From: Aquimarina latercula DSM 2041
GTDB taxonomy: Bacteria > Bacteroidota > Bacteroidia > Flavobacteriales > Flavobacteriaceae
Length of the DNA: 64,000 bases
Direction: 5' to 3'
Assembly: GCF_000430645.1 (NCBI RefSeq)
Contig: NZ_AUMK01000005.1
Location: forward strand, 186,001-250,000
Shown piece after piece: positions 9,954 to 20,609 of this stretch. A model generated the notes under the pieces. The model was not told the DNA's origin, ran no database searches, and saw nothing but the letters and a program-made list of their open reading frames with translations. Position 1 is the first letter of the stretch, and every line of letters starts with the position of its first letter. The position numbers and the translations under genes are program-made.

Positions 9954-11294
9954 TTATGCTACCGCTTTTCTATTTTTACCAGTTTTCATCAATCCATCAT
10001 AATGCCTATTCAATAAATATGAATTAACCTGTTGCATTGTATCTATAGCAACTCCAACCATAATTAATAATGAAGTCCCACCGAAAAACAATGCCCAACC
10101 TTGTTGAACACCTAAAAGCTTTACAGCTATCGCAGGAAAAACAGCAATTAACGCTAGGAAAATAGATCCTGGTAATGTTATTTGTGACATGATCTTATCT
10201 AAATACTCTGCAGTCTCACTACCTGGTCTAATTCCAGGTATAAAACCACCACTTCTTTTTAAATCATCAGCCATTTTATTCGTTGGAACGGTAATCGCAG
10301 TATAGAAATATGTAAATATTATGATTAATAATCCAAATAATAAATTATACCATAATCCAAAAATATCGCTAAAAGCAGCAGCTATTCCTTGCGAAGTTTC
10401 TGACTCAGAAAGACCAGCAACAGCAGCAGGAATAAACATAATAGCTTGAGCAAATATAATTGGCATTACTCCTGAAGCATTCAACTTTAATGGAATATAT
10501 TGTCTTGAACCAAAAACGTTCTTTTCATACCCTCCACTAGCAGTTCTTCTAGCATACTGCACAGGAATCTGACGAACAGCCATTACCAATAATACAGATG
10601 CCAATATTATTACAAACCATATCACTAGTTCTATCAACACCATTATAATGTCTCCACCTTCACCAGATGTTCTAGAAATAAAATTCTGAACAAACGATTG
10701 AGGTAAAGTAGCGATAATACCAACCATTATTAATAATGAAATACCATTACCTATACCTTTGTCGGTAATCTTCTCACCCAACCACATAGCGAATATACAT
10801 CCAGTAGTTAATATTATTACAGATGATACAACGAAAACAGTTTGGCTTATTTCCGTACTGAAGGCAGCAGGAGGTAGTGTAGCGAACAAGTTATAAATAT
10901 AACCAGGACCTTGAACCAAGGTAATCGCAATTGTTAACCAACGCGTAATCTGATTAATTTTCTTTCTTCCACTTTCTCCTTCTTTTTGTAGTTTTTGCAA
11001 ATAAGGAATAGCTATTCCCATCAACTGAACAACAATAGAAGCGGATATATAAGGCATAATCCCTAAAGCAAATACAGAAGCATTAGCAAATGCTCCTCCT
11101 GTGAATGCATTAAGCAACCCTAATAAACCATCTTGAGTTTGAGTACCCAAATTAGCTAATTCTGCCGCGTCAACTCCAGGTAAAACTACCTGCGCTCCAA
11201 AACGATAAACCAAAAGCAATCCCAGTGTAACTAGAATTCTATTTTTTAGTTCTTCAATTTTCCAAATGTTTTTTATTGTATCAATAAATTTCAT
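9954..11294 (-). CDS. secY: Preprotein translocase subunit SecY
   Basis: A 446-residue inner-membrane protein forming the Sec translocation channel. About ten hydrophobic transmembrane segments are visible, with conserved SecY stretches such as [30 protein letters not shown] and SSGGYEKN-like loop residues ahead of [11 protein letters not shown]. The cytoplasmic segment [18 protein letters not shown] is typical of the last ribosome-contacting loop. It is encoded 10 bases after rplO, its usual place at the end of the spc operon. Confidence 0.97.
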   Translation of the reverse strand: MKFIDTIKNIWKIEELKNRILVTLGLLLVYRFGAQVVLPGVDAAELANLGTQTQDGLLGLLNAFTGGAFANASVFALGIMPYISASIVVQLMGIAIPYLQKLQKEGESGRKKINQITRWLTIAITLVQGPGYIYNLFATLPPAAFSTEISQTVFVVSSVIILTTGCIFAMWLGEKITDKGIGNGISLLIMVGIIATLPQSFVQNFISRTSGEGGDIIMVLIELVIWFVIILASVLLVMAVRQIPVQYARRTASGGYEKNVFGSRQYIPLKLNASGVMPIIFAQAIMFIPAAVAGLSESETSQGIAAAFSDIFGLWYNLLFGLLIIIFTYFYTAITVPTNKMADDLKRSGGFIPGIRPGSETAEYLDKIMSQITLPGSIFLALIAVFPAIAVKLLGVQQGWALFFGGTSLLIMVGVAIDTMQQVNSYLLNRHYDGLMKTGKNRKAVA

Positions 11295-11304
11295 GAAATG
11301 TCTT

Positions 11305-11757
11305 TTATAAGGTTACTGCTTCGCCGCCTGCTGCTTCTATAGCTGCTTTTGCAGTGGCTGTAAATTTATGAGCTGTGACTTTTAATTTAGCCTTTAACTC
11401 ACCTCTTCCCAGTATCTTAACTAAATCATTCTTTCCTGCAAGACGTGTATTTAATAACACGTCTAAATCAACTGTATCAGTTATTTTACCAGCATCAACT
11501 AACTTCTGTAGCGTATCTAGGTTTATCCCTTGATACTCTTTTCTGTTGATATTAGTGAAACCAAATTTTGGTACACGTCTTTGAAGAGGCATTTGCCCAC
11601 CTTCAAATCCTATCTTTCTAGAGTATCCAGAACGAGATTTCGCTCCTTTATGACCACGAGCGGCAGTTCCACCTTTTCCGGAACCCTGACCACGACCTAA
11701 TCGCTTACTGTTATTTTTTACTGAACCTGCAGCAGGTTTTAAGTTACTTAAATCCAT
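11305..11757 (-). CDS. rplO: Large ribosomal subunit protein L15
   Basis: A 150-residue L15. The N-terminal basic, glycine-rich tail (KRLGRGQGSGKGGTAARGHK) reaches into 23S rRNA, and the globular C-terminus carries GRGELKAKLKVTAHKFTATA. Normal length. It follows rpmD by 9 bases and precedes secY by 10. Confidence 0.97.
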   Translation of the reverse strand: MDLSNLKPAAGSVKNNSKRLGRGQGSGKGGTAARGHKGAKSRSGYSRKIGFEGGQMPLQRRVPKFGFTNINRKEYQGINLDTLQKLVDAGKITDTVDLDVLLNTRLAGKNDLVKILGRGELKAKLKVTAHKFTATAKAAIEAAGGEAVTL

Positions 11758-11766
11758 GTGCTTATA

Positions 11767-11946
11767 TTATTTTGTTTCTACAGAAACTAAATGTTTAACT
11801 TTATTTACCATCCCAAGGATATTAGGAGTGTCATCATGCTCAACAACCTGACCGATCTTTTTAAGACCTAAAGCCTCCAGAGTTCTTTTTTGTCTCTGAG
11901 TACGGTTAATCGCGCTTTTTACTTTAGTTATTTTAATCTTTGCCAT
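11767..11946 (-). CDS. rpmD: Large ribosomal subunit protein L30
   Basis: A 59-codon gene read directly from the minus strand between rpsE and rplO. The translation begins MAKIKITKVKSAINRTQRQK, continues through TLEALGLKKIGQ and ends in HLVSVETK. The pattern of a short basic first strand, then LGLKKIG and a final VNKVKHLV is typical of L30. The spacing to its neighbours (11 and 9 bases) fits the operon. Confidence 0.95.
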   Translation of the reverse strand: MAKIKITKVKSAINRTQRQKRTLEALGLKKIGQVVEHDDTPNILGMVNKVKHLVSVETK

Positions 11947-11957
11947 CGTTCCTATAT

Positions 11958-12482
11958 TTATCCTTTAAACACTTTTTCAAGTGAAACACCACGTTGTTTT
12001 GCTACTTGCTCTGCACTACGCATTTGCAATAAAGCATCAAACGTTGCTTTCACCACATTGTGTGGGTTAGACGATCCTTGATTTTTAGAAAGTACATCAT
12101 GAACACCAACTGATTCTAATACTGCACGGATAGCTCCACCAGCAATTACTCCTGTACCAGTTGCAGCAGGCATTAATAATACTCTTGCTCCACCGTACTT
12201 ACCTTTTTGTTCGTGAGGTAATGTTCCTTTAGTTAATGGTATACGAACTAAATTTTTCTTAGCATCTTCTACTGCTTTTGCAATAGCTTCAGCAACTTCT
12301 TTAGACTTACCTAAACCGTGACCTACAACACCGTTTTCATCTCCTACAACAACAATAGCAGAGAATCCAAATGCTCTACCACCCTTAGTTACTTTAGTAA
12401 CACGTTGTACTCCAACTAAACGATCCTTTAATTCAAGTCCACTTGGTTTTACTAATTCTGCGTTTTTATATTTTTGATACAT
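11958..12482 (-). CDS. rpsE: Small ribosomal subunit protein S5
   Basis: A 174-residue protein at the mRNA entry channel, important for decoding fidelity. The N-terminal double-stranded-RNA-binding-like domain carries [20 protein letters not shown] and [17 protein letters not shown]; the C-terminal part carries [20 protein letters not shown]. Normal length. It is 6 bases after rplR. Confidence 0.98.
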   Translation of the reverse strand: MYQKYKNAELVKPSGLELKDRLVGVQRVTKVTKGGRAFGFSAIVVVGDENGVVGHGLGKSKEVAEAIAKAVEDAKKNLVRIPLTKGTLPHEQKGKYGGARVLLMPAATGTGVIAGGAIRAVLESVGVHDVLSKNQGSSNPHNVVKATFDALLQMRSAEQVAKQRGVSLEKVFKG

Positions 12483-12488
12483 AATTTC

Positions 12489-12845
12489 TTAGAATTTAAG
12501 TCCTGCTTCTCTAGCTCCTTCAGCTAATGATTTTACTCTTCCATGATATAAATATCCACCTCTATCAAATGATACAGTATCTATACCAACTTTCTTAGCT
12601 TTTTCAGCAAGGGCTTTACCTACCAAGCTTGCCTTTTCTGCTTTATTACCTGATGCAGCAGCAATATCTTTATCTCTTGAAGAAGCTGAACCGATAGTCT
12701 TACCGGTAACATCATCTATGATTTGCGCATAGATTTCTTTATTACTTCTAAAAACAGATAATCTAGGACGTTGTTCTGTTCCGCTTACTTTACCGCGGAT
12801 TCGCTTTCTGATTTTTAATCTTCTTAAATCTTTTGAGAATGCCAT
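12489..12845 (-). CDS. rplR: Large ribosomal subunit protein L18
   Basis: A 118-residue 5S rRNA-binding protein. Recognised by [34 protein letters not shown] and the C-terminal [20 protein letters not shown]. It works with L5 to anchor 5S rRNA in the central protuberance. It lies between rplF (10 bases) and rpsE (6 bases). Confidence 0.98.
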   Translation of the reverse strand: MAFSKDLRRLKIRKRIRGKVSGTEQRPRLSVFRSNKEIYAQIIDDVTGKTIGSASSRDKDIAAASGNKAEKASLVGKALAEKAKKVGIDTVSFDRGGYLYHGRVKSLAEGAREAGLKF

Positions 12846-12855
12846 AACTTCGTTA

Positions 12856-13398
12856 TTATGCAGATTTACCTGCTTTTCTTCTTAATTGTTCTCCTACGAA
12901 TTTAACTCCTTTACCTTTGTAAGGTTCTGGCTTACGGAAACCTCTAATTTTAGCAGCTACCTGTCCCACCAATTGTTTATCATGGGAAGTTAATTTTACG
13001 ATCGGGTTTTTACCTTTTTCTGATATAGTCTCTATTTTCACTTCTGGAGCAACATCTAAAACGATATTGTGAGAGAAACCTAAAGCTAAATCTAATTTTT
13101 GTCCCTGATTAGAAGCTCTATAACCTACTCCAACCAATTCCAACTCTTTAGTAAAACCTTCAGAAACACCTTGTACCATATTGTTAATCAAAGCTCTGTA
13201 CAAACCATGCTTTGCTTTATGATCCTTAGCTTCCGTAGGTCTTTCTAGAACAACCTGACCTTCTTCTACTTTCACATTGATAGCATCTATCTCTTGTGTA
13301 AGTTCTCCTAATTTTCCTTTAACAGTAACAACATTACCTGTCACTTCTACAGTGACACCAGACGGAATAGTTACTGGATTTTTTCCTATTCTTGACAT
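12856..13398 (-). CDS. rplF: Large ribosomal subunit protein L6
   Basis: A 180-residue protein made of two similar beta-sheet domains near the sarcin-ricin loop. It starts [19 protein letters not shown] and ends in the family signature region [20 protein letters not shown]. Length is normal. It follows rpsH by 20 bases. Confidence 0.98.
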   Translation of the reverse strand: MSRIGKNPVTIPSGVTVEVTGNVVTVKGKLGELTQEIDAINVKVEEGQVVLERPTEAKDHKAKHGLYRALINNMVQGVSEGFTKELELVGVGYRASNQGQKLDLALGFSHNIVLDVAPEVKIETISEKGKNPIVKLTSHDKQLVGQVAAKIRGFRKPEPYKGKGVKFVGEQLRRKAGKSA

Positions 13399-13418
13399 TT
13401 CTTTTGTCTTTTATACTG

Positions 13419-13817
13419 TTAATATACGTAACAAAGTACTTCACCACCTACATTCTCCTGCTTAGCCTGTTTACCAGTCATTACACCGTGAGAAGTAGAA
13501 ACAATCGCAATACCTAATCCGTTAAGAATTCTTGGTATCTCGCTAGATCCTGCATATTTACGTAGACCAGGCTTACTGATTCTTTGTAATTCTTTTATTA
13601 CAGGTTCTTTGGTTAGTTTATCGTATTTAAGAGCTATCTTAATACTACCTTGTGTCGTATTATCTTCAAATTTATAACTTAAAATATATCCTTGATCGAA
13701 TAATATTTTAGTGATCTCTTTTTTAACCTTTGATGCAGGGATCTCAACAACTCTATGTTGAGCACTATTTGCATTACGTATTCTAGTTAAATAATCTGCT
13801 ATAGGATCTGTATTCAT
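13419..13817 (-). CDS. rpsH: Small ribosomal subunit protein S8
   Basis: A 132-residue 16S rRNA-binding protein. The ATG at 13815-13817 gives the conserved N-terminus [24 protein letters not shown] 42 bases upstream is in frame but would add residues with no counterpart in the family, so the ATG is chosen. The C-terminal [19 protein letters not shown] and GGEVLCYVY are typical. S8 can repress spc operons in enterobacteria; no such site was recognised here. Confidence 0.96.
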   Translation of the reverse strand: MNTDPIADYLTRIRNANSAQHRVVEIPASKVKKEITKILFDQGYILSYKFEDNTTQGSIKIALKYDKLTKEPVIKELQRISKPGLRKYAGSSEIPRILNGLGIAIVSTSHGVMTGKQAKQENVGGEVLCYVY

Positions 13818-13885
13818 TGTATATAATTTATGATCTTGGTTTTCGGCTAGTATAGCCAAACCTTAGACCAATTAATTTTTTATTA

Positions 13886-14155
13886 TTACCAACTAGCTTT
13901 AGTTACTCCTGGAATTAACCCTTGATTAGCCATCTCTCTGAATGTTACACGAGAAATTCCAAACTGACGCATATATCCTTTTGGTCTTCCTGTTAACTTA
14001 CAACGATTATGCATACGGATTGGAGAAGCATTCTTTGGCAGCTTTTGTAATGCTTCATAATCACCAGCTTCTTTTAAAGCTTTACGTTTTTCAGCATATT
14101 TAGCAACTGTTTTTGCTCTCTTCACCTCACGGGCTTTCATTGATTCTTTAGCCAT
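13886..14155 (-). CDS. rpsN: Small ribosomal subunit protein S14 (zinc-free type)
   Basis: An 89-residue S14 of the long, zinc-independent class: the CxxC pairs of the short class are absent and only one cysteine ([11 protein letters not shown]) is present. Other signatures are [10 protein letters not shown] and [19 protein letters not shown]. It lies 2 bases after rplE. Confidence 0.97.
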   Translation of the reverse strand: MAKESMKAREVKRAKTVAKYAEKRKALKEAGDYEALQKLPKNASPIRMHNRCKLTGRPKGYMRQFGISRVTFREMANQGLIPGVTKASW

Positions 14156-14157
14156 AA

Positions 14158-14709
14158 TTAATTCTTTTTAAAAGGTAACCCTAGTTCTGTTAACAATGAT
14201 TTTGCTTCTTTATCTGTTCCTGCAGAAGTTTCAAAAGTAATATTCATTCCTGAAATCTTATTCACTTTATCGATATCAATTTCCGGAAAAATAATCTGTT
14301 CAGTAATTCCTAAAGAATAATTACCTCTACCATCAAAACCAGTAGCATTAATTCCATTAAAGTCACGTACACGTGGCAAAGCTGAAGTAATTAAACGATC
14401 TAAAAACTCATACATTCTTTCTCCTCTTAACGTAACCTTAGCACCAATAGGCATTCCTTTACGTAACTTAAAAGTTGCAACATCCTTTTTAGAAATTGTA
14501 GCTACTGCTTTTTGACCTGTGATCATTGTTAATTCATCTACGGCGTAGTCAATTAACTTCTTATCTGCTACAGCTGCACCAACACCTCTACTTAAAACTA
14601 TTTTTTTAAGCTTAGGCACTTCCATTACATTACCATAACTGAATTCTTCTGTAAGAGTAGACACTACTCTGTCCTTATACTCTTGTTTTAGTCTTGGGAT
14701 ATAAGCCAT
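14158..14709 (-). CDS. rplE: Large ribosomal subunit protein L5
   Basis: A 183-residue 5S rRNA-binding protein that also contacts the P-site tRNA. Typical segments are [53 protein letters not shown] and [17 protein letters not shown]. It is 2 bases after rplX and 2 bases before rpsN. Confidence 0.98.
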   Translation of the reverse strand: MAYIPRLKQEYKDRVVSTLTEEFSYGNVMEVPKLKKIVLSRGVGAAVADKKLIDYAVDELTMITGQKAVATISKKDVATFKLRKGMPIGAKVTLRGERMYEFLDRLITSALPRVRDFNGINATGFDGRGNYSLGITEQIIFPEIDIDKVNKISGMNITFETSAGTDKEAKSLLTELGLPFKKN

Positions 14710-14711
14710 AA

Positions 14712-15023
14712 CTATATTACTTCATTAGATTTTTTAGAAAATCTCACTTTCTTATCTCCTTCTACTCTATATCCTACTCTAGTTGCATCCCCATTAGCGG
14801 TTAACAATGTTAAGTTAGAAATATGAATAGCTGCTTCTTGCTTCACTATACCACCTTGTGGATTAGCTGCACTAGGCTTTTGGTGTTTAGACACAAGGTT
14901 AACACCTTCTACTATTGCCTTGTTCTTATCTTTCAATACCTTCTGTACAGTTCCCTGTTGACCTTTGTTGTCCCCAGCGATAACTTTTACAGTATCTCCT
15001 GATTTAATTTTTAGCTTTGTCAT
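14712..15023 (-). CDS. rplX: Large ribosomal subunit protein L24
   Basis: A 103-residue assembly-initiator protein with a KOW motif near the N-terminus ([20 protein letters not shown]). The following [19 protein letters not shown] and [17 protein letters not shown] are family-typical. It sits 13 bases after rplN. Confidence 0.97.
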   Translation of the reverse strand: MTKLKIKSGDTVKVIAGDNKGQQGTVQKVLKDKNKAIVEGVNLVSKHQKPSAANPQGGIVKQEAAIHISNLTLLTANGDATRVGYRVEGDKKVRFSKKSNEVI

Positions 15024-15036
15024 CTTTGCTATACTA

Positions 15037-15405
15037 TTAAAGCACTTCTGGCGCTAGTGATACAATCTTCATGAACTGTTTGTCACGAAGTTCTCTTGCA
15101 ACAGGACCAAAAACACGGGTTCCTCTCATTTCTCCAGCAGGGTTCAAAAGAACACAAGCATTATCATCAAAACGAATATAAGAACCATCTGGTCTGCGCA
15201 CTTCTTTTTTGGTACGAACTACAACTGCAGTAGAAACTGCTCCTTTTTTAATGTTTCCATTAGGAGTTGCTTCTTTAACACTGACAACGATCTTGTCTCC
15301 TACAGAGGCGTATCTTCTTTTTGTACCACCTAAAACACGGATAACTAAAACTTCTTTACCACCTGTGTTGTCTGCTACTTTTAATCTAGACTCTTGTTGT
15401 ACCAT
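15037..15405 (-). CDS. rplN: Large ribosomal subunit protein L14
   Basis: A 122-residue protein at the intersubunit face. It starts [20 protein letters not shown] and has [40 protein letters not shown] and [13 protein letters not shown]. Length and motifs are fully canonical. It lies 2 bases after rpsQ. Confidence 0.98.
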   Translation of the reverse strand: MVQQESRLKVADNTGGKEVLVIRVLGGTKRRYASVGDKIVVSVKEATPNGNIKKGAVSTAVVVRTKKEVRRPDGSYIRFDDNACVLLNPAGEMRGTRVFGPVARELRDKQFMKIVSLAPEVL

Positions 15406-15407
15406 AA

Positions 15408-15665
15408 TTACTTCGCTCTTTCAATTACTTCTACTAATCTCCAGCATTTGGTTCTACTCATAGGTCTTGTTTCCATGATCTTTACAGTATCACCAATATT
15501 GCAGTCATTTTTCTCGTCGTGTGCAACGTATTTTTTCGTTTTTAACACGAACTTTCCGTACATCGGGTGTTTTACTTTTTTTACTTCAGCAACTACAATT
15601 GATTTTTGCATTTTGTTACTAGTAACTACACCTATACGCTCTTTTCTTAAGTTTCTTTTTTCCAT
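15408..15665 (-). CDS. rpsQ: Small ribosomal subunit protein S17
   Basis: An 85-residue OB-fold primary 16S rRNA-binding protein. Signatures are [38 protein letters not shown] and [20 protein letters not shown]. It lies 12 bases after rpmC and 2 before rplN. Confidence 0.98.
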   Translation of the reverse strand: MEKRNLRKERIGVVTSNKMQKSIVVAEVKKVKHPMYGKFVLKTKKYVAHDEKNDCNIGDTVKIMETRPMSRTKCWRLVEVIERAK

Positions 15666-15677
15666 CTTTCAGCAGAA

Positions 15678-15872
15678 TTAACCGTTTAATTCTCTTTTAG
15701 TTAACTCAGTAGCCATTCTTGCAATAGATCTTCTCACTTTACGTAATTGTAAAGGGTTCTCTAATGGAGACATAGCGTGAGCCATTTTTAAATCTGAATA
15801 CTCTTTACGAGATTTACCAAGCTCTTCTTGCAATTCAGCTGTAGACGATTCTTTTACTTGTGATTGTTTCAT
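15678..15872 (-). CDS. rpmC: Large ribosomal subunit protein L29
   Basis: A 64-residue two-helix protein at the tunnel exit, next to L23. The pattern STAELQEELGKSRKEYSDLK followed by NPLQLRKVRRSIARMATELT is characteristic. It lies 15 bases after rplP. Confidence 0.96.
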   Translation of the reverse strand: MKQSQVKESSTAELQEELGKSRKEYSDLKMAHAMSPLENPLQLRKVRRSIARMATELTKRELNG

Positions 15873-15887
15873 AGTCTCTTTTGAATT

Positions 15888-16307
15888 TTAACCTTGATAG
15901 GTTCTTGACACAATAAACTTAGTTTTTACTGGCAGCTTCTGTGCAGCTAAGCGTAATGCTTCTTTAGCTACATCATATGGCACACCACTGATCTCAAATA
16001 AGATTCTTCCAGGCTTTACAACTGCCGCCCAGTATTCTACAGCTCCTTTTCCTTTACCCATACGTACTTCAAGAGGTTTCTTTGTAATAGGCTTGTCTGG
16101 GAAAATTTTAATCCACAGAGATCCTTCTCTTTTCATATAACGAGTAGCAGAAATACGTGCTGCTTCTATCTGTCTAGCAGTAACAAAACTTGAATCTAAT
16201 GATTTGATTCCGAAAGTTCCGTTGGAAAGTGTATGTCCTCTTTGAGAAAGACCTTTCATACGTCCTTTTTGTTGTTTACGGAATTTTGTTCTTTTAGGCT
16301 GTAACAT
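15888..16307 (-). CDS. rplP: Large ribosomal subunit protein L16
   Basis: A 139-residue protein near the A site and peptidyl transferase centre. It starts [20 protein letters not shown] and carries [20 protein letters not shown] and [20 protein letters not shown]. Length is normal. It lies 20 bases after rpsC. Confidence 0.98.
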   Translation of the reverse strand: MLQPKRTKFRKQQKGRMKGLSQRGHTLSNGTFGIKSLDSSFVTARQIEAARISATRYMKREGSLWIKIFPDKPITKKPLEVRMGKGKGAVEYWAAVVKPGRILFEISGVPYDVAKEALRLAAQKLPVKTKFIVSRTYQG

Positions 16308-16327
16308 TGTTAATTTACTTTAAAAAA

Positions 16328-17056
16328 TTACTTTCTACGACGTGATTTATTATTACCACCTCGTCCGGCTCCTCTATCGCCTCCTTTTCCTTGTTTCTTA
16401 GAAAGACCAACTAAAGGAGAAAGCTCTCTCTTACCATATACTTCGCCTTTCATAATCCATACTTTCACACCTAATCTACCATAAGTAGTATGTGCCTCAA
16501 CCAAAGCATAATCTATGTCAGCTCTAAATGTTGATAAAGGAATACGACCATCTTTATAAGACTCCGAACGTGCCATCTCAGCTCCATTCAAACGTCCTGA
16601 AATCTGAATTTTGATACCTTCTGCATTCATTCTCATTGCAGCCGCAATAGCCATCTTAATTGCTCGACGGTAAGAGATACGACTCTCAATTTGTCTTGCA
16701 ACACTAGATCCAACTAGAAATGCATCAAGTTCTGGTCTCTTAATCTCAAAGATATTGATCTGAACTTCTTTATCTGTAATTTTCTTAAGCTCTTCTTTTA
16801 ACTTGTCTACCTCTTGACCACCTTTTCCGATAATTATACCAGGTCTAGCAGTAGTGATAGTAACGGTTACAAGTTTAAGCGTACGCTCAATAATTACTCT
16901 AGATACACTAGCTTTAGATAAACGTGCGTGTACATACTTTCTAATCTTATCGTCTTCGGCAAGTTTATCACCGTAGTCATTACCTCCATACCAGTTGGAT
17001 TCCCATCCTCTGATGATACCAAGGCGATTTCCGATTGGATTTGTCTTCTGTCCCAT
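16328..17056 (-). CDS. rpsC: Small ribosomal subunit protein S3
   Basis: A 242-residue protein of the mRNA entry site. The chosen start (ATG at 17054-17056) gives the conserved [20 protein letters not shown]; reading on upstream would add 13 unsupported residues and overlap rplV. The KH domain contains [20 protein letters not shown] (about residues 60-80). The C-terminus is a basic, glycine-rich tail ([16 protein letters not shown]). Confidence 0.97.
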   Translation of the reverse strand: MGQKTNPIGNRLGIIRGWESNWYGGNDYGDKLAEDDKIRKYVHARLSKASVSRVIIERTLKLVTVTITTARPGIIIGKGGQEVDKLKEELKKITDKEVQINIFEIKRPELDAFLVGSSVARQIESRISYRRAIKMAIAAAMRMNAEGIKIQISGRLNGAEMARSESYKDGRIPLSTFRADIDYALVEAHTTYGRLGVKVWIMKGEVYGKRELSPLVGLSKKQGKGGDRGAGRGGNNKSRRRK

Positions 17057-17066
17057 ACTATTTATA

Positions 17067-17474
17067 TTAGCTTTGTGTATTATTTTTTGCTGCAACCACG
17101 ATTGTAACGTGATTAGAGCGTTTTCTTATTCTGTGTGCACGACCTTGTGGAGCAGGACGTAGTCTTTTTAACATACTACCTCCATCTACACGAATCTCTT
17201 TTACAAAAAGGTCTGCTTCTTCGATGTTTGCGTCTTCATTCTTCGCTTGCCAGTTAGCTATCGCAGAAAGCAATAACTTTTCTAAACGACGAGATGCTTC
17301 TTTAGGATTAAATCTAAGAATATGAAGCGCTCTTTCAACTTTCTCACCACGTACCAAATCTGCTACTAAGCGCATCTTGCGAGGTGAAGTAGGACAGTTA
17401 TTAAGCTTAGCAAAAGCAATCTGCTTTTTCTCTTCCTTAATTCTTTCTGCCATTTCTCTTTTACGAACTCCCAT
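17067..17474 (-). CDS. rplV: Large ribosomal subunit protein L22
   Basis: A 135-residue protein whose beta hairpin lines the exit tunnel. The core [20 protein letters not shown] and the hairpin tip segment [24 protein letters not shown] residues ([18 protein letters not shown]) are typical. The N-terminus [18 protein letters not shown] is longer than in proteobacteria and is, from memory, usual in Flavobacteria, so that start is kept. Confidence 0.96.
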   Translation of the reverse strand: MGVRKREMAERIKEEKKQIAFAKLNNCPTSPRKMRLVADLVRGEKVERALHILRFNPKEASRRLEKLLLSAIANWQAKNEDANIEEADLFVKEIRVDGGSMLKRLRPAPQGRAHRIRKRSNHVTIVVAAKNNTQS

Positions 17475-17482
17475 AGCTTAAA

Positions 17483-17761
17483 TTATTTTTTACCTTTATT
17501 TTTAGCACCAGCGTGCCCTCTGAAAGAACGTGTTGGCGAAAATTCTCCTAGTTTATGACCTACCATATTCTCTGTAATATATACAGGAACAAATTGGCGA
17601 CCATTATGCACTGCAATCGTCTGACCAACAAAATCCGGAGATATCATTGATGCTCTTGACCAAGTTTTTATCACAGTCTTTTTATTAGCCTCTACATTCG
17701 CAGCTACTTTTTTCTCTAACTTATAGTGAATGTAAGGTCCTTTTTTTAATGAACGTGCCAT
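17483..17761 (-). CDS. rpsS: Small ribosomal subunit protein S19
   Basis: A 92-residue head protein that binds 16S rRNA with S13. It starts [19 protein letters not shown] and carries [20 protein letters not shown] and [20 protein letters not shown]. Entirely canonical. It lies 6 bases after rplB. Confidence 0.98.
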   Translation of the reverse strand: MARSLKKGPYIHYKLEKKVAANVEANKKTVIKTWSRASMISPDFVGQTIAVHNGRQFVPVYITENMVGHKLGEFSPTRSFRGHAGAKNKGKK

Positions 17762-17767
17762 ATCTTA

Positions 17768-18592
17768 TTATTTCTTTCTACGTTCTACAATATACTTATT
17801 ACTCGCTTTCGTCTTAGAACGGGTTCTAAATCCTTTAGCAGGAAGACCTTTTCTAGAACGAGGGTGACCTCCAGATGAACGACCTTCTCCACCACCCATT
17901 GGATGATCAACAGGGTTCATAGCTACTGGTCTTGTACGAGGACGACGACCTAACCATCTTCCTCTACCTGCTTTACCACCTACAACTAACTGATGATCAC
18001 TGTTAGAGATAGCCCCTATAGAAGCCATACAATTAACTAACACCAACCTCACTTCTCCAGAAGGTAATTTTACAGTAGCAAACTTACCATCTCTAGCCAT
18101 AAGCTGAGCAAACGAACCAGCACTACGTGCCATAACAGCACCTTGACCAGGACGTAATTCTATACAAGATATGATTGTACCTAATGGGATATCACTAAGC
18201 GGCATCGCGTTTCCTATTTCTGGAGCAACATTGCTTCCAGAAACAACATTCTGACCAACTTGTAGACCGTTTTGAGCTATAATATAACGCTTCTCACCAT
18301 CTTGGTAATTTAGAAGCGCAATAAAAGCAGTTCTGTTTGGATCGTACTCTATTGTTGCTACGGTAGCAGGAATCCCCTGCTTATCACGTTTAAAATCAAC
18401 AATACGATACCTTTTCTTATGACCACCACCTTTGTAGCGCATGGTCATTTTTCCTTGATTGTTTCTACCTCCAGATCTTTTTTTCGGAGCCAATAGGCTT
18501 TTTTCCGGCTTATCAGTAGTAATGGCATCATATCCATTAACTACTCTAAAACGCTGACCTGGGGTAATTGGTTTCAATTTTCTTACTGACAT
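17768..18592 (-). CDS. rplB: Large ribosomal subunit protein L2
   Basis: A 274-residue protein required for subunit association and peptidyl transfer. Signatures: [40 protein letters not shown] and the C-terminal [20 protein letters not shown], which includes the conserved histidine of the NPVDHP motif. Normal length. It lies 9 bases after rplW. Confidence 0.98.
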   Translation of the reverse strand: MSVRKLKPITPGQRFRVVNGYDAITTDKPEKSLLAPKKRSGGRNNQGKMTMRYKGGGHKKRYRIVDFKRDKQGIPATVATIEYDPNRTAFIALLNYQDGEKRYIIAQNGLQVGQNVVSGSNVAPEIGNAMPLSDIPLGTIISCIELRPGQGAVMARSAGSFAQLMARDGKFATVKLPSGEVRLVLVNCMASIGAISNSDHQLVVGGKAGRGRWLGRRPRTRPVAMNPVDHPMGGGEGRSSGGHPRSRKGLPAKGFRTRSKTKASNKYIVERRKK

Positions 18593-18601
18593 TTCTTAGT
18601 C

Positions 18602-18892
18602 TTAAAGATTACTATATAAATCAATTACATCACCTTCCGCCACCTGTACAATAGCCTTTTTAATAGCTTTTGTTTTACCAGTGACCATACCCGTTTTTGT
18701 ATAACGAGTTTTACGGTCTGGACGGACATTAATAGTTCGAACTTTAGTAACAGATACTCCATAAGCAGCTTCAACTGCTTTCTTGATCTCTACCTTATTC
18801 GCTTTTTTATCAACTACAAAACCGTAGCGGTTATACACCTCACTATCAGCAGTAGCCTTTTCCGTAATAATAGGTTTTATTAAGATACTCAT
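18602..18892 (-). CDS. rplW: Large ribosomal subunit protein L23
   Basis: A 96-residue protein at the tunnel exit, the docking site for trigger factor and SRP. Signatures are IIKPIITEKA-like ILIKPIITEKATADSE at the start and VDKKANKVEIKKAVEAAYG in the middle. It lies 5 bases after rplD. Confidence 0.97.
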   Translation of the reverse strand: MSILIKPIITEKATADSEVYNRYGFVVDKKANKVEIKKAVEAAYGVSVTKVRTINVRPDRKTRYTKTGMVTGKTKAIKKAIVQVAEGDVIDLYSNL

Positions 18893-18897
18893 GGCTT

Positions 18898-19527
18898 CTA
18901 TTTACTTAAATTCGTTTCAATTCCTTTCAAAGAACCTTCTAAAAGCACAACATTCTTAGCATTAAGTATCTTATAAGTACTTAATTCTGAGGAAGTTATA
19001 ACTTCAGAACTTTTTAAATTGCGTGACGACAAATATACATTTTTATTTGACTCTCCCAACACAAATAAAGATTTTTTACCTTCAAGCCCTAAAGACTTTA
19101 AAACAGAAGTAAAATTCTTTGTTTTTATTGTGTCAAATGTAAAGTCTTCAACAACTGTAATAGCTTTGTCATTAGCCTTAATACTTAGTGCAGATTTACG
19201 TGCTAATCTTTTTAAATTCTTATTCAATTTAAAAGAATAGTTACGAGGTCTAGGACCAAAAATTCTACCCCCACCTTTGAAGATAGGAGATTTAATACTA
19301 CCTGCTCTCGCTGTACCAGTTCCTTTTTGCTTCTTTATCTTTCTTGTACTACCTACAATCTCAGCACGTTCCTTAGCCTTGTGAGTCCCTTGACGTTGAT
19401 TAGCCAAATACTGCTTCACATCTAAGTATACAGCATGATCATTTGGTTCTATACCGAAAACAGCATCAGAAAGGTCTACCTTTCTACCTGTTTCTTTTCC
19501 GTTAATATCAATTACTGCTACCTTCAT
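18898..19527 (-). CDS. rplD: Large ribosomal subunit protein L4
   Basis: A 209-residue protein with a long loop reaching into the exit tunnel ([20 protein letters not shown], about residues 60-80, then [19 protein letters not shown]). Its ATG overlaps the rplC stop codon by one base (TAATG), which indicates coupled translation. Enterobacterial L4 autoregulates the S10 operon; here a terminator-like hairpin sits upstream of rplC, but no link has been shown. Confidence 0.97.
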   Translation of the reverse strand: MKVAVIDINGKETGRKVDLSDAVFGIEPNDHAVYLDVKQYLANQRQGTHKAKERAEIVGSTRKIKKQKGTGTARAGSIKSPIFKGGGRIFGPRPRNYSFKLNKNLKRLARKSALSIKANDKAITVVEDFTFDTIKTKNFTSVLKSLGLEGKKSLFVLGESNKNVYLSSRNLKSSEVITSSELSTYKILNAKNVVLLEGSLKGIETNLSK

Positions 19528-20144
19528 TACTTCTGAATAGTTACATAAGCATTTTTATGTCCAGGAACACACCCTTTCACAACAAGTAGATTCTTTTCAG
19601 TAACTACTTTTAATACTTTTAAGTTTTGAACTTTTACTTTATCTCCACCCATTCTTCCTGCCATTCGCATTCCTTTGAACACTCTAGCTGGATAAGATGC
19701 CGCTCCAATCGAACCTGGAGCCCTTAAACGGTTATGTTGACCGTGAGTAGCCTGTCCAACACCGCCGAAACCATGTCTCTTAACAACTCCCTGAAAACCT
19801 TTACCTTTTGATGTACCAGACACATCTACAAACTCTCCTTCTACGAAGTGCTCTACTGTTATCGTATCACCTAATTTGTACTCCTCATCAAAACCTTGGA
19901 ATTCGACAACTTCACGTTTAGCAACAGTTCCTGCTTTTTTAAAGTGACCTAAAGCCGCTTTTGTAGCATTTTTGTCTGCTTTGTCATCGAAACCTAGCTG
20001 AACAGCTTTGTAACCATCAACTTCTTCAGTTCTGACTTGGGTAACCACGCATGGTCCAGCTTCGATAACTGTACATGGAATATTCTTTCCATTTTCGTCG
20101 AAGATGCTGGTCATACCGATCTTTTTTCCTATTAACCCAGACAT
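19527..20144 (-). CDS. rplC: Large ribosomal subunit protein L3
   Basis: A 205-residue protein near the peptidyl transferase centre. The start [20 protein letters not shown] and the central loop [20 protein letters not shown] with [20 protein letters not shown] identify it. It is separated from rpsJ by 149 bases that hold a terminator-like hairpin, so rplC may head its own transcription unit. Confidence 0.98.
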   Translation of the reverse strand: MSGLIGKKIGMTSIFDENGKNIPCTVIEAGPCVVTQVRTEEVDGYKAVQLGFDDKADKNATKAALGHFKKAGTVAKREVVEFQGFDEEYKLGDTITVEHFVEGEFVDVSGTSKGKGFQGVVKRHGFGGVGQATHGQHNRLRAPGSIGAASYPARVFKGMRMAGRMGGDKVKVQNLKVLKVVTEKNLLVVKGCVPGHKNAYVTIQK

Positions 20145-20184
20145 ATTTATTAATTATTAATTAGTATTTCACTTATTATTTTGC

Positions 20185-20215
20185 AAAAAAACAGGGTCAA
20201 AATACTTCAACCCTG
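20185..20215 (-). terminator. Terminator-like hairpin between rpsJ and rplC
   Basis: On the minus strand CAGGGT and ACCCTG (20192-20197 and 20210-20215) form a short GC-rich stem directly followed by seven T residues (20185-20191). It lies inside a co-directional ribosomal block, so it is more likely an attenuator, or the end of the rpsL-rpsG-fusA-rpsJ unit, than an absolute stop. A second small palindrome GTAAGATTTTCTTAC lies closer to rpsJ. Confidence 0.6.
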
Positions 20216-20293
20216 AATGTATTCTTTTGCCGTTTTTCCCTCGCACGCAGCTTGGGACATTTATCGTAAGATTTTCTTACTTAGAAGTTTTTA

Positions 20294-20599
20294 TCAAACT
20301 TTGATTTCAACTTCAACTCCACTTGGTAATTCTAGCTTCATTAACGCATCAATTGTTTTTGAAGACGAGCTGTAAATATCCAAAAGTCTTTTATAAGAAC
20401 TTAATTGAAACTGCTCTCTAGATTTCTTATTAACGTGCGGAGAACGTAATACTGTAAAAATCTTTTTATGTGTTGGTAATGGAATCGGGCCTGTAACCAC
20501 AGCTCCAGTACTCTTAACGGTCTTAACAATCTTCTCTGCAGACTTATCCACCAAATTATGATCGTAAGATTTTAGTTTTATTCTAATTTTTTGACTCAT
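20294..20599 (-). CDS. rpsJ: Small ribosomal subunit protein S10
   Basis: A 101-residue protein of the 30S head. The ATG at 20597-20599 gives the conserved [20 protein letters not shown]. An upstream in-frame extension would overlap the fusA 3' end and lacks family support. Further signatures are [20 protein letters not shown] and [19 protein letters not shown]. It is 10 bases after fusA; tuf, which often lies here in other phyla, is absent. Confidence 0.97.
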   Translation of the reverse strand: MSQKIRIKLKSYDHNLVDKSAEKIVKTVKSTGAVVTGPIPLPTHKKIFTVLRSPHVNKKSREQFQLSSYKRLLDIYSSSSKTIDALMKLELPSGVEVEIKV

Positions 20600-20609
20600 T
20601 TCTGTAAAA

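Noticed and set aside
13818..13859. N-terminal extension of rpsH from a TTG
   Set aside because: The added residues have no counterpart in S8 proteins, and a normal ATG gives the conserved start.
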